NCBI GenBank assembly: GCA_033782935.1 | Contig: JAWQEG010000501.1 | Coordinates: 937,501-1,001,500, forward strand | DNA: 64,000 nucleotides | Origin: Petrolisthes cinctipes | Lineage: Eukaryota; Arthropoda; Malacostraca; Decapoda; Porcellanidae | Direction: 5' to 3' | Part shown: positions 51,999 to 64,000 of the stretch, one piece after another | Numbering within the stretch: the stretch's first letter is position 1 | Layout of the letters: each line of letters begins with the position of its first letter | Made by a program: the position numbers and the translations under genes | The notes under the pieces: generated by a model | Database searches by the model: none | Seen by the model: the letters and a program-made list of their open reading frames with translations, nothing else | Told to the model about the DNA's origin: nothing

Positions 51999-53702
<1,704 letters not shown>

Positions 53703-53709
53703 ATGCATT

Positions 53710-53861
53710 AAGCCGTCCTTTTGTGTCATGCTAAGATGTAGTGGAAATTACAAACATGGCCCTAAAGTTTGCGCATTTGGCTTTCCCAAAAATAGTGAAC
53801 AGCAGAGAAATGGGTGCGTGCGATAGAGAGGAGCAATTATTCACCAAGCCAATACAGCAAG
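53710..53861 (+). pseudogene. THAP zinc-finger exon with 1-nt frameshift
   Basis: Reads KPSFCVMLRCSGNYKHGPKV and AFGFPKNSEQQR. Adding one base it continues KWVRAIERSNYSPSQYSK, ending at a donor AGCAAG|GTAATT. C-x4-C, the FxFP motif, the Trp and the basic residues match the first half of a C2CH THAP domain; the second C..H pair would be on the next exon, not found. It starts 8 bp beyond the TIR of copy B. THAP domains occur in P-element-type transposases and in host genes; I cannot tell which. Confidence 0.6.
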
Positions 53862-53917
53862 GTAATTATCATATTAAAACTCATTTTACTCATTTAGACC
53901 ACTGATATAATACTGGT

Positions 53918-53924
<7 letters not shown>

Positions 53925-53977
<53 letters not shown>
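53925..53977. repeat. A(53) homopolymer
   Basis: Uninterrupted A run, probably a retroposon tail. 53978-55096 contains no gene I recognise. Confidence 0.9.
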
Positions 53978-53979
<2 letters not shown>

Positions 53980-55637
53980 TCTTTACATATATCTTTCCCT
54001 TCTAAGGATTTTTCCCTCCCTTCATTATGCTTAAAGAATTCCTTGGAAGGGAAGGAAAAGTTTACATGTTGGTAGCCCTGTGCCATGAAAATGATAAACG
54101 TTTGTGCGGTTGGTGTACGTCTATGAGCCCTCCGGCCGCAAAATATAAACAATAAACACATCCATGCTATGCTCACGAGGTTTTGTTTTATGGGATGAAA
54201 TGTTTTATAACATCATTGATTTAATACTTGCTGTAGAAAAACAATTATAATAATTGTGGTATAGATATAGTGGGGAACTTTGTTCACTTCTACTCGTCAT
54301 AATTTCTTTGTTTAATGTTATATCGAGTTGTGACAAATATATCTTGACACTACAATCATTGCTGAGACTAATGGTATTATCACAAATTGTATATCTTGAA
54401 TAAGAGAATAATAAATAATATACAAACATATACCACCACGAGCAGCATGGTGACAGAGAATTCTCACCATGGTGGGGTAGAGGTGGAGGGTGGAGTTAGG
54501 TGAGTATATGGACCAATCAGGAGACACCTGACCAATGACGTATACAACCCAGTCCAACACAAATTTTAAACCGAGTATGGTAGGTCTTTACAAATTTGGA
54601 AGAAATGTCTCATTTTTTTACTAAACTCTTTTCCTTCGGTGATATAATACTGTTGCACGTCTTTCCAATATATCATCATGTTATAAAGAAAACATCAACA
54701 GTACATGATAAAATACAACAAAAGAATTATTGGAGGAATGGGGTAATTTTTCCTTCACGTTCCAATAATATACTCGATTCAAGGGAAGGAATGTAAGGCC
54801 AGGAGAGGAAGGAAATCTTTAAGAATAGAAAATTTGTGATATATTTCTTTCCTATGCTTTTGAAGGGAAATATTTTTTTAAGAATACCAGCGATAATCTC
54901 TGACCAGGGTATTAGCCAGAGTCGTGGTATGAAGAAGGCAACTCAATCAGACGCAGTCAAACACCAGAAGGCTTTAGTGCTCCATTCAGTAAAGTTCGGG
55001 GCATCAATGAAAAAAAAAAAAAAAAATTACACTACCGAGCTGCTATTAAGTGATTGCCGAAAATATCAGCGACTACCACAGCAGCCTGTAACATAAGATA
55101 TCATTGCTACTAAAATTTATATGTCTACAACATAAAGATGATGAATCTGTAACAATTGTTTTAGAACATGGGCAATAAATTCTTAATACTTGTATTAATG
55201 CACAAATTATAGTAATTAACTATGGAGATATAAGTTTGAAAAAACACATTATTGTATTCCTTGGCAATAGTATGCCGTGAACCCGTGCAATGAAAATTAT
55301 TTTGAGTGTTAATCACACATAATGTTTCGTTCTAAAGAAAATCTCTTGCTGATCAATTGGTGGGTTAAATAAAAAAAAAAGCTGTTTCAAAGATGCTCCG
55401 AACTTTGTTCAGTGAACCACTAAAGATATCATTGCTACTTTTTTTTTTTTTTTTTTTTTTTTTTATTGATTGTGCCGTAGCGTGAATCAACAGGCAGGCA
55501 ACAATATATACTGGTAGGCGGGACCCATGAGAATACAATGACTACAACCACAAATACACACGCACACACACACACACACATCACGAAAACATAACAGAAT
55601 GGAGCACAAGCATACAGACAAATATTTACATTATGAC

Positions 55638-58600
55638 CTACTTAAATCCACCAAAACGAGGGTGGCGTACCAGAAGTTCCTCCAGAACCTGGTGGTTCAG
55701 CAGGTGTCGACAAACCACATCAAGTGGCAGGCCCCGGGGCAGCAAGTGTCGGACAGTGGGGCAGGCCAGGCAATAGTGCTCTATAGTGTTAGCACGAGGC
55801 GCTCGACACAAGCGACACTCAGTGAAGGGAGGCTCACCCTGCATCCTAGCAACCTGCCACGGTGGCCGGTAGCCAAGCCTCAAACGAGCAGAGACTACAT
55901 TGTGCCTCCGAACCATGAGGCCTCGACGACGGTAGGAATATTTGTGATGGCAGACAGACTCGTAATGGGTGATGGAGATGCTGAAGGGCCTCTCTGCATC
56001 CCTGCGTCGCCGTACAGGGAGGAGAGCGGCGGAGCGGACTTTAGAGAGGTAACATGTCAGGGAGAGAGGACGTCCAACACCACGAGGAGGCAGATGGCAG
56101 GCTTCCTTTGCGAGTCTGTCAACTGTACCATTGTGATGTAAACCTACATGGGATGGCACCCATAAAAATTTGACAGTCAAGTTACGATGATGCAATAAGG
56201 ACAAAAACGATAAAATCTGCTGAACAACTGTAGAGTGTGTGGGCTGAACACTAGAGAGAGAATGAAGGGCAGGTCTGGAGTCACAAAAAATGGCAGCATT
56301 CACTCCACGTTGACAAACAAGACTAACAGCATCCAAAATGGCATACAGTTCACACAATGTTGAGCTAGAGTGGTTACAGAGACGACGGCCAACCCAGCCC
56401 CCTGGAGGTGACTCCATGTCAGGTGAGAAAACGGCACAACCTGCTGCACCATCCACTTGCAATGAGCCATCAGTGTAGAGGCAGTATGGATCTGTGATGG
56501 AGGACGTCACTGTTTCTATGTGTTCCAGAGCCAACTGCCGCTGTAGAGAAGGCAGTTCCGACTTGGAAGTAGGTGTGAAGCTCACATCAGGTGTTGGTAG
56601 CATCCACGGAGGGGGCCCTGGGGGGACGTCGGCCACCATTATATCTATATTAAGACTACGGAGCATAGAGGAAACAGACCTTATAAGAGTACGTCCAGCA
56701 GGCAGTATGGGAGGGACCGGGAAGCCTGGTCCAAGAGAAGTCCTGACTAACTGAGAGTAATGGGGTGAAAGATGTGGGAAATGGAGGCACTTGACAGTGA
56801 AGGAAGTAACATTAGAATAAATTCTCTCCACTAACGGGGGAAGATGCAACTCACGCTGCATGTTCACTATCCTGGTCGACATTGGACAACCGAGAACCAT
56901 TCTCATTGCTCTATTCTGAAATTTTTCCAAAGTTTCAAGAGTAGCCCTGGGAAGTTGAATCAGAGCAGGGGAGAGGTAATCAACAACTGAACGGATAAAA
57001 GCAATATAGATAGTCCTGGCCACTGGGATGGAGATGCCCGAGGAGTTGTTAGTGAGCCATTGAAGTGGCGTAAGTCAGCGCTGGAGATGACCCAATAAGT
57101 CCTGGACAATAATAGGATGGTCTTGAGGTCTGGCAGGGACAATTGGCCAAATATTGACTGGCGCACCCAGGTAGCGATACTGGGAACACATGGGAATGAC
57201 AGTCCCTCCAATGGTGAACACTGGCCGAGCTTGAGGAAGGCGGCAGGTGAATATTCTGCTCTTATCTGGGCAGACAATAATGCCACAGTGAGAGGAGGAC
57301 ACAGAGAAGGAGTCAAGAAACCGCTGGAGATCCCTTGGTGAGGTAGAATGAACACAGATATCATCAGCATAGCACGTAATTGTAGTTCCAGGTATATCAG
57401 GGAGAGAAGTGAGCCGCCGATGCATCAGAATATTAAATAACAATGGGCTGAGAACACCCCCTTGAGGCGTACCAAGATGAAAACTGCGCAAAGGACTGAG
57501 CGCACCACTGAAAAACACACGGGAGGTCTTGTTACTCAGGTAGCCCCGAATCCACCGTAATAGATTACCCTTTATCCCAAAGTCAACCAGTTGATCCAAT
57601 ATGACGTCTCTATTAGCAACATCGAAGGCACTTCGAAGGTCAATGAAGGCCACCACACTGTCCCTGTTAAGGCGAGTGTACAGGTCGACTAGGCAGTGGT
57701 GTGTGCTCCGCTGGGGAAGGAAACCAAACAGCCATGGAGAAAGGCGATCCTACAGTCTGTACATGAGACGATTGAGTAAGATTCTCTCCATAACTTTACA
57801 AAAACAGGAAGTCAGGGAAATAGGCCTGAACTTCGCAGTGCCGGGCTTAGGGATGGGTATTATTGAGCTGCTGGTCCAGGCTCGTGGTACACAACCATCA
57901 CGAAGACAAAGATTGTACAGTAGAAGTAGAGGGTTCCCAGGAACTTGTTGAAGTAGGCGCAGCACAGCATAAGTAATACCATCATCACCAGGGGAAGAAG
58001 CTCTACCCCGAGAGAGAGCACGTCGCAACTCCTCCTCAGTTATCTCCTCTGCATCATCGTCATCATCTTGCAACAGAGCAGACATTAGACGTAGCCGATG
58101 GACAGCAGCACGGGAAGTGAGTGCATCTTGTATGTGGATGGGTAGACTGGCCGAGGTAGATTGTTCTGACCAAGCATCGACAAGTTGTTGGGCATAGTCG
58201 GCAGGAGTGTGATGACGAGCAGTGGCCGGTTTCTTCTTAACAACCCGACGGATGAGGTGCCACATAGAAGCCACACTTGTTTGCTGGTTGATGCTGTCCG
58301 TGAACCGCTGACAAGACTCAGTGTGAGCACACTCCTGCAGGGCAACTAAAGCGTCCCTAGATATCTGGTAACGATGGAGCAGGTCAGGGGTTGGGTTGGC
58401 TTGAAACAATAGGCCATCACGTTCAGCCTCCTCCTTTGCCTCCTGTATACGTGCATCCAGTGTCCAGGAGTGGGCAGTATGGCGATGCTAGAGGTGTGGC
58501 CGGGAGACGTATAGCCTATAAAAGTCATGAGTAGCAGATACAAGATCAGAGTACAACTGTTCAGCTGATGATATGTCTAATGTAGGGCATACATGGGCCA

Positions 58601-59525
58601 TGAATAAGATGTAAGTCGGGCAATATTTAGGGGGCACAGCAATACGCAAACGAGTGGCTGAAGCACTTGACCCAGCTGTTAGAGAATAATGAAACCAAAG
58701 AGCAATGTGATCAGAGAATAAGTCTGGCATGGAGAAGCACAGGACCCGAGATGCTATCAGGCCAGACGAGAGGATGTAATCCAGAGTACCTCCCCGGCAA
58801 TGAGTGGCACCGCCAGTGTCCCAGCGTGTCAGATGATGCTTGCGGATGTATGAAAGGAGACGAACACCATTACGATTAATAGAGCCAGAACCATCGCCCA
58901 AATCAGAATGCCGAGCATTAAAATCTCCCATATAAACCATACCACGCACTGTTGGAGAAGGAAGAGCCTCAAGAGTGAGTCTAGCTGGGGCAGAATAGAC
59001 ATTACATAGTTGTAGTACTCCATTCCCAGGTAGAACCTCAAATAGCTGAAAGGTCATGTCAGGATCATTGGAGGTACGGAGAAGGCGATGTGGCAAGGAG
59101 ATATGTATGTAAGTCAGGAGACCATTCCTTACCAGATGAACATATGGCACATAACCTGAGAGAGGAGGAGCTTGCCCAGCAGCGAGCGGCCGTCCTGGAA
59201 ATGCTTCCTGGAGAAAAATAACACTGGGATGATGACGAAAAACATAGGCCTTGAGTTGAGTGAGCTTAGCATAACTGGTGATACCACATACATTCCAGGA
59301 GATGACATCCAGCCGGCAATCACTAGCGAACTCTGTATTTGGAGGTAGAAGTCTGGTGAGTGGGGGCAGATGAGCGACCTGGAGAAGAAGATGGACCAGG
59401 AGAAGGGACTGACTCGAAAAGCTTTTCAAGGCGAGATGCAACAGTATCCATCTTTTCGGTAAGGGTAGTGACAGTTGAGATGATGGCCTGCTGAGCCTCG
59501 ACCAAGGTGGAGAGTTTGGAGGCAT
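55638..59525 (-). pseudogene. I-type LINE ORF2 (EN-RT-RNase H), 3 nonsense codons
   Basis: One frame throughout from ATG 59525 to TAA 55638, broken only by TAG 58488, TAG 57750 and TGA 57075. Endonuclease: SWNVCGITSY, FLQEAFPG, MGDFNARHSDLG, LDYILSSG, SDHIALWF. RT: FRPISLTSCFCK, FIDLRSAFDVANR, LGTPQGGVLSPLLF, catalytic CYADDICVH. RNase H: YTDGSLQVDGAAG, CELYAILDAV, FCDSRPALHS, GTVDRLAKEA, so all four acidic residues are present. C-terminal CRLCRAPRANTIEHYCLAC. Each stop is one transition from CAG, CGA or TGG. Confidence 0.92.
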
Positions 59526-60804
59526 TGGCAGCCTGCGCGGCAACTAGCCCATCAATCCTGGCTTCAAGGGCAGAAAAGCGGTTCTCGAGAGCCGTACATC
59601 GTGCCATGAGGGTAGCAACAGACTTGCGGAGGCCCAGGTCTGGAGGTGAGGCAGGGCTGGTAGGAGGAGCAGACTGGGGAGGTGGTGGTGGTGGCGGTGG
59701 TGGAGGCGGAGCAATAGTAGTGACACAAGCCTGGACCTGACGTCGAGTACATCCATGCCACACGTTAACTCCTGGCTGAAGGCATCGTGGACACTTCCAT
59801 CGAGACGTATCCTCAGGAGGTGAAGGCTCAGAGGTGGAGGCAGCAGGACGTGATGGTTCGCCCCTGACAGGACACGTCTTGGAATCATGGTCGGCAGCAC
59901 ACCATGCACACTTCGGCCTGGCAGAACAGTACCGGGAGATATGCCCCACACCCCAGCACCTGTAGCACCAAGGCTGGTCATTATGAAGTTTCCTCACCTC
60001 ACACGGTGGAAGATAAGGGAGGAAATCAAAGGAAATCTCATTTGGAGGTGGATCAGGTTGACTCCAGACAACAACAATACGGCTAATGGGGGAACCATCT
60101 TGGAAAAAACGACGGGCAAAGTACACACCAGGGTATCCCTTAGCAAGTTTCGGGTCAACATCAGTAGGAAAACGGGTAAGGATGTAGCTGGGGAACTTAC
60201 GAGGCCTCTCGGGTGAGTCTTCAAGAATGAGAGGCAGAGACAAAAATTCACCAGCCTTCACTCTATCAATGATATCCTGATGCTTCCTAGAGATGTAGAC
60301 AAACCGGGAGGTGACAGCAGCCATCTTCACTTCAGCCAGTTCACGCTGCAGCTGGAAGGCCCTGTTGACATCAGACAACCAACGCAACTTTGTGTCCGTA
60401 GATGGGTTCCCAGAGAAGGAGAGCTTGACATAGGCATTTCTTGGGGCAAAAGCAGGAAGGTTGGACGAGGGCAAGGAGTTGGTATACAAGGAAGAAACAT
60501 CACGTTGAGGCAGAGAAGGTACGTCATGCACAGCTGAAGCACCCTTGGCAGTCTTGGCAGCCGGAGGCAAACAGTCCACACCATCGAAATCCTGCAAGGA
60601 GTCGGACGAGGCATCAACGGGTCGCTTGGTAGAGGTTGAGGAGGTGGAAGGCTGCAACCTGAGCTGCGGAGTGACCGAGGAGAGGGGGGGAGGGTTGCGC
60701 GAAGGCAGCTCATGCCAGTGATCCTCGATAGGAGACTCATCCTCCTCCGACATGGCCAAGTCGGCCTCCAGGCAGGAAGCCACATCCGAATCTGCGCTCT
60801 CCAT
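59323..60804 (-). CDS. I-type LINE ORF1 (gag-like, zinc knuckles)
   Basis: 493 codons from ATG 60804 (MESADSDVASCLEADLAMSE) to TAG 59323, intact. Order: acidic/Ser-rich N-terminus, a structured domain (LRWLSDVNRAFQLQRELAEV...FVYISRKHQDIIDRVKAGEF), then CCHC knuckles CYRCWGVGHISRYC and CAWCAADHDSKTC, a third Cys/His cluster (CPRCLQPGVNVWHGC), a run of 11 Pro, and a C-terminal heptad-rich coiled coil (ALENRFSALEARIDGLVAAQ...). Binds element RNA in known families. Its end overlaps ORF2. Confidence 0.9.
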   Translation of the reverse strand: MESADSDVASCLEADLAMSEEDESPIEDHWHELPSRNPPPLSSVTPQLRLQPSTSSTSTKRPVDASSDSLQDFDGVDCLPPAAKTAKGASAVHDVPSLPQRDVSSLYTNSLPSSNLPAFAPRNAYVKLSFSGNPSTDTKLRWLSDVNRAFQLQRELAEVKMAAVTSRFVYISRKHQDIIDRVKAGEFLSLPLILEDSPERPRKFPSYILTRFPTDVDPKLAKGYPGVYFARRFFQDGSPISRIVVVWSQPDPPPNEISFDFLPYLPPCEVRKLHNDQPWCYRCWGVGHISRYCSARPKCAWCAADHDSKTCPVRGEPSRPAASTSEPSPPEDTSRWKCPRCLQPGVNVWHGCTRRQVQACVTTIAPPPPPPPPPPPQSAPPTSPASPPDLGLRKSVATLMARCTALENRFSALEARIDGLVAAQAANASKLSTLVEAQQAIISTVTTLTEKMDTVASRLEKLFESVPSPGPSSSPGRSSAPTHQTSTSKYRVR

Positions 60805-61478
60805 CAGGCCAGGCAAGGCCTAGATGGGAAGCGAACAACTGAACACACACGAACATACACAAACAGAACCACAATAAAACAAATAAACCACAAACAACAA
60901 TACCACAAACAGCAAAACCACAAAAAAAAACGAGATAGAAAATATAAACAACCCCTATAACACCACAGACACAACAACACACAAACAAGAACGTTGAAAC
61001 AAGACAAACAACAACACAGGCAGAGCGCCAGGAACACGTCTTCACTCCAGGAAGGTTGGGGTGAGACTGATCATTGCTACTAAAATTTATATGTCTACAA
61101 CATAAAGATGATGAATCTGTAACAATTGTTTTAGATCATGGGCAATAAATTCTTAATACTTGTATTAATGCACAAATTATAGTAATTAACTATGGAGATA
61201 TAAGTTTGAAAAAACACATTATTGTATTCCTTGGCCACAGTATACCATGAACCCGTGCAATGAAAATTATTTTGAGTGTTCATCACACATAATGTTTCGT
61301 TCTAAAGAAAATCTCTTGCTGATCAATTGATGGGTTAAATAAAAAAAAACTGTTTCAAAGATGCTCCGAACTTTGTTCAGTGAACCACTAAAGCTTTGGA
61401 TTGTGTCTGATTCAGTTTTGTTCGTCGCGCCCAGACTTTGACTAACTCCCTGGTCAGAGATTATGTATGATTAGTGTA

Positions 61479-61668
61479 CAGCCATGACTGATAGTGGTGG
61501 ACCAGGGTCCAAGGAGTGTTGGAGAGCAACTGAACAGAGTTCGAAAAAGTGAGTCTTCTATACCTCTCTCAACATTGAGAATGATTTGGAAAATTCACTT
61601 GTTCGAACTCCATTCAGTTACTCTCGAACACTCCTTGGACCCTGGTCCAGCACTATCAGCCATGGCTG
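61479..61668. mobile_element. TA-flanked MITE, family B copy 2
   Basis: 190 bp, same arms as 38030-38222 (CAGCCATGACTGATAGTGGTGGACCAGGG...). TA at 61477 and 61669. The preceding GGTCAGAGATTATGTATGATTAGTG is a stray end of family C. Confidence 0.85.
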
Positions 61669-63554
61669 TACATAAAATAACCATTTACTAAATTTTTAAG
61701 TTATGAGATGTAATAGAAGAATTTTTCCTGATCAGGTGAACATCATGCCACCCGGTGGTAAGAGGAGGAGGAAGAGGGATATACATTTACAACATCCATT
61801 CCCAGGAACCACCGTAACATGTACTGATGAAAGGTAAGTGAATAATAATAATAATAATAATAAACTCTTGGATATCCAACTTCACGGGAATATCCATACA
61901 TATTGTTTGACCAGCCTGAGAGGACTCATGCAGGGAGCAACTCGGTCCAACAGGAAACTTTATTTGCACATAATTTTCTAATGCAGAATGTTATGCTGGT
62001 TCCAAGGATCTTTGGCAATTTGGCGTTTCTGAATGCAAATAGAAGCAAGCGATGAATGTGTTGATCGGCGTTAGTTAGAGGGTAAATATAATTTTCTGCA
62101 AAAACACACGGAATTTTATCAGCATATACTGATTTAAGGTAAAGTTTTATGCTGATTCTGAAAATCTTTGGATTGTTCGGCATTAACACCTCCAATCCAG
62201 GGGTGGGTTGAAAAATCTTGTGCCAAGTCCGGGCTGACTCGGTGCAAGAGTCTATAATGTCACTTACCAGCTATTAAAATTTGACCAAACCCATGATATT
62301 TAAGCTAGTCATCTTTCTCTAGCACTTATAAGTCATACTATACTCTTGTACCTGCAGTAATGCCTTCAACAGACTGAAATTGCTCTTGCAACTGCTGGAC
62401 GATCTGAGTATATAATTATGTGCCTCTTCAGGAGTTTCTTCTTATAGTTGGGATGTGTACTGTACATTCCTCACTTTTTCGATAAGGGCAGTTTCAATAT
62501 CCCTGGTCCACATAACTCGCGCCATAACGAAATATTACTGGTTGATGTGACTGATGTCGTCTGGAAAGTTTGAAGAATGTGGGCCAATGTTTGTTTTGTA
62601 AACAAATATCATATCAGCATCATATGACTTAAATAAATATATCGCATAACTATATATTCTCATGTATATATTTTCTTGTAATATACAGTACGTGATGGTA
62701 TATATATCAATACTTATCAACTGCTTTCAATATATTTAATCAAGAGAAAAAATATAGACATATTTTGACTCCAGGGTAAGTTGGGTGAAACAGTTCGGCG
62801 AAATGCCCCGTGTGATAGGTTCTTTCACGGTCGAGTTATATAACCACACAGTTATAGCAATTAACTCTTGCATTTCAATACAGACACGAGAGACTATTTT
62901 ATCATTATACTTAGGTAGTAATGCATTACTTTTTAATAATATTTGATTCGCGAGACGATAAGCACCGCTGACAATAAAAAAACAACAACATTGCCAGAGT
63001 CTACTGAAAGTTCACTTGTTTTCATTACTTTTTATTTTGATTCAGTCACGCAATTTTTGAATATCTTGAAATATAGGTTATACGATGGCTAGAGTAATAA
63101 TATGCTAGGATTTATTATCATTATTATAGCAATAAAAAATTCTTACAATGTTTATTTAAAAAGATAGTAAAATTCTGGGCATTTCACCGAGGGTGGTCCA
63201 TATTTGGCCGACGTCGGATGTTTTAGGGTTAAGCCTCACAGCACCCCACCAACTTATGATAAATGTTACTCCCGCATCACGAGCCTCACAGAATGTACTG
63301 CATGGATGCGATCAAGGTAATGAATGCTTCTTCTCAAAATCTTACAGAATAGAAAAAGTCTTGCTAACCTGTGGACAAAGAGAGATATAGATGTAGATTA
63401 TAAAAAAAAAATATATATATGTCTCTACATGCTCCTGTTTACTATGAAGCGGCTCCATGTACCGTCAGCGAATCTCGACGTGTCCGTACCAAAACAAACC
63501 ACTTTCTACCTTAATAAAATCATGATAACAACCAAACTAAAGTGTATTTTACGC
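61669..63554. other. Non-genic sequence, little recognised
   Basis: Holds an (AAT)n at 61842-61862 and a partly duplicated phrase (AATGCAGAATGTTATGCTGGTTCCAAGGATCTTTGG at 61980 versus TTTTATGCTGATTCTGAAAATCTTTGG at 62144). No exon or TIR pair that I can support. Confidence 0.45.
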
Positions 63555-64000
63555 TTAAACTTTACTTGAATACTCACCAGTTATATAATTATTAGTTGAT
63601 TGGGTAACTTTGCGTTTCTTCACTTCCAAAAGATGATCCGGAATGGTATCAACAAGTTTCCTGTGAGTACTTGGAGAAATGCTGCTCCACACACGACGAA
63701 GGGCAACCTCTAATTTGCTGACGGTGGATGTGTCTTCACCAGTTAATTTTTGTTTCACAATAGCCCAGAGGTTCTCAATTGGTGAATTGTCAGGACTACT
63801 GCTTGGCCAATCAGAAATGCACTCTACTTCACTTGTATAAAGCCACTGTTTTACGACTTTGGCTGTGTGTGCAGGAGCCCCGTCCTGCTGCAGCACTTCA
63901 GAGCCAGTAGCTGCAAAACTTTCAGCCAATTTATTTTCCAGGAGGTGAAGATAAACGTCTTTGGTGACAGTCTGACCTTTAGGGAAAATTATAAGGTCGG
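63555..64000 (-). CDS. Tc1/mariner-like transposase, C-terminal part
   Basis: Open from the right edge to TAA 63555. Reads IFPKGQTVTKDVYLHLLENK, VLQQDGAPAHTAKVVKQWLY (second catalytic Asp), DWPSSSPDNSPIENLWAIVK (catalytic Glu), then a tail to EYSSKV. There are 35 residues between the Asp and the Glu, not the 34 of typical Tc1. No stop or frameshift in the visible part. N-terminal HTH and first Asp lie beyond the window. The left TIR was not located. Confidence 0.85.
   Translation of the reverse strand, partial: DLIIFPKGQTVTKDVYLHLLENKLAESFAATGSEVLQQDGAPAHTAKVVKQWLYTSEVECISDWPSSSPDNSPIENLWAIVKQKLTGEDTSTVSKLEVALRRVWSSISPSTHRKLVDTIPDHLLEVKKRKVTQSTNNYITGEYSSKV

Larger units (their letters stand above)
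55440..61069 (-). mobile_element. Near-complete 5.6-kb I-type LINE with RNase H
   Basis: 5' end CAGTCTCACCCCAACC at 61069, GT-rich leader, ORF1 with zinc knuckles, ORF2 with APE endonuclease, RT and RNase H, 3'UTR and a T(25) run (poly(A) on the element strand) at 55440-55464. The RNase H domain places it in the I superfamily (I/LOA/Nimb-like clades). It is complete from end to end, has a target duplication, and carries only point mutations in ORF2. Confidence 0.92.
55097..61393 (+). repeat. 328-bp tandem duplication split by a LINE
   Basis: Unit 1 is 55097-55424. Unit 2 starts at 55425, is interrupted after 15 bp by the LINE, and resumes at 61082-61393. The two units differ at only a handful of sites. 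The LINE is flanked by a 12-bp target duplication ATCATTGCTACT (55428-55439 and 61070-61081). Confidence 0.85.

Noticed and set aside
57117..57951. Plus-strand frames across the LINE ORF2
   Set aside because: Antisense shadows of the RT frame.
55097..61393. A 330-bp target-site duplication of the LINE
   Set aside because: The right copy lacks the terminal GATATCATTGCTACT seen on the left, and a 12-bp duplication fits better with insertion into a pre-existing tandem duplication.

Overview
The window looks like nuclear DNA from a decapod crustacean. It has short AT-rich exons with GT-AG introns and very long introns. It has many (AT)n, (CT)n and (CA)n microsatellites, TTAGG-like motifs, a DIRS-type retrotransposon, several LINE families, many TA-flanked hairpin elements and Harbinger remnants. 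The organism assignment is an inference from this content. I see no bacterial operon, phage, rRNA or CRISPR.

Only one host gene is securely recognisable. It is an astacin-family zinc metallopeptidase on the minus strand. Four coding exons (signal peptide 37591-37529, linker 17030-16995, propeptide 11410-11227, first part of the catalytic domain 8360-8167) join with consistent phases 0/0/1. Introns are about 20.5, 5.6 and 2.9 kb, and a fourth intron runs past 8 kb toward the left edge. The exon with the HExxHxxGxxH zinc site is not found and should lie left of base 1. Most of the transposons between 8 and 37 kb sit inside these introns. A TATA-type promoter behind a (GA)n(GT)n tract precedes exon 1. 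A second candidate host exon on the plus strand (49495-50365) encodes an Asn-rich protein, and a THAP-type zinc-finger exon lies at 53710-53861.

Layout. 1-4.65 kb: DIRS-like element (minus) whose gag and RT/RNase H frames are interrupted by four spliceosomal-type introns. 4.85-8 kb: fragments of a LINE, a Harbinger transposase, a Helitron-type helicase and a MITE. 8.5-14 kb: pieces of an I-type LINE and another LINE, inside astacin introns. 14.6-16.4 kb: two foldback elements. 17-25 kb: palindromes, MITEs, a 2.5-kb Harbinger-like element, a LINE ORF1. 25.4-31.6 kb: a LINE interrupted by an unrelated gene-like unit, itself split by a Tc1/mariner-type element that carries a Harbinger derivative. 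32.0-33.7 and 52.0-53.7 kb: two inverted copies of an unclassified 1.7-kb TIR element. 34-36 kb: LINE with an internal inversion. 38-46 kb: hairpin MITEs, a G/C-rich inverted minisatellite and a 3.57-kb element with nested palindromes. 47-49 kb: an expanded LINE 5' region and a long pyrimidine tract. 55.4-61.1 kb: a nearly intact 5.6-kb I-type LINE (minus) with three nonsense codons in ORF2. 63.6-64 kb: Tc1/mariner-like transposase running off the right edge.

Many long open frames are shadows of microsatellites or of the LINEs and were left out. Family names come from recognised motifs, not database searches. Copy boundaries are good to a few bases where terminal repeats define them and to tens of bases elsewhere.
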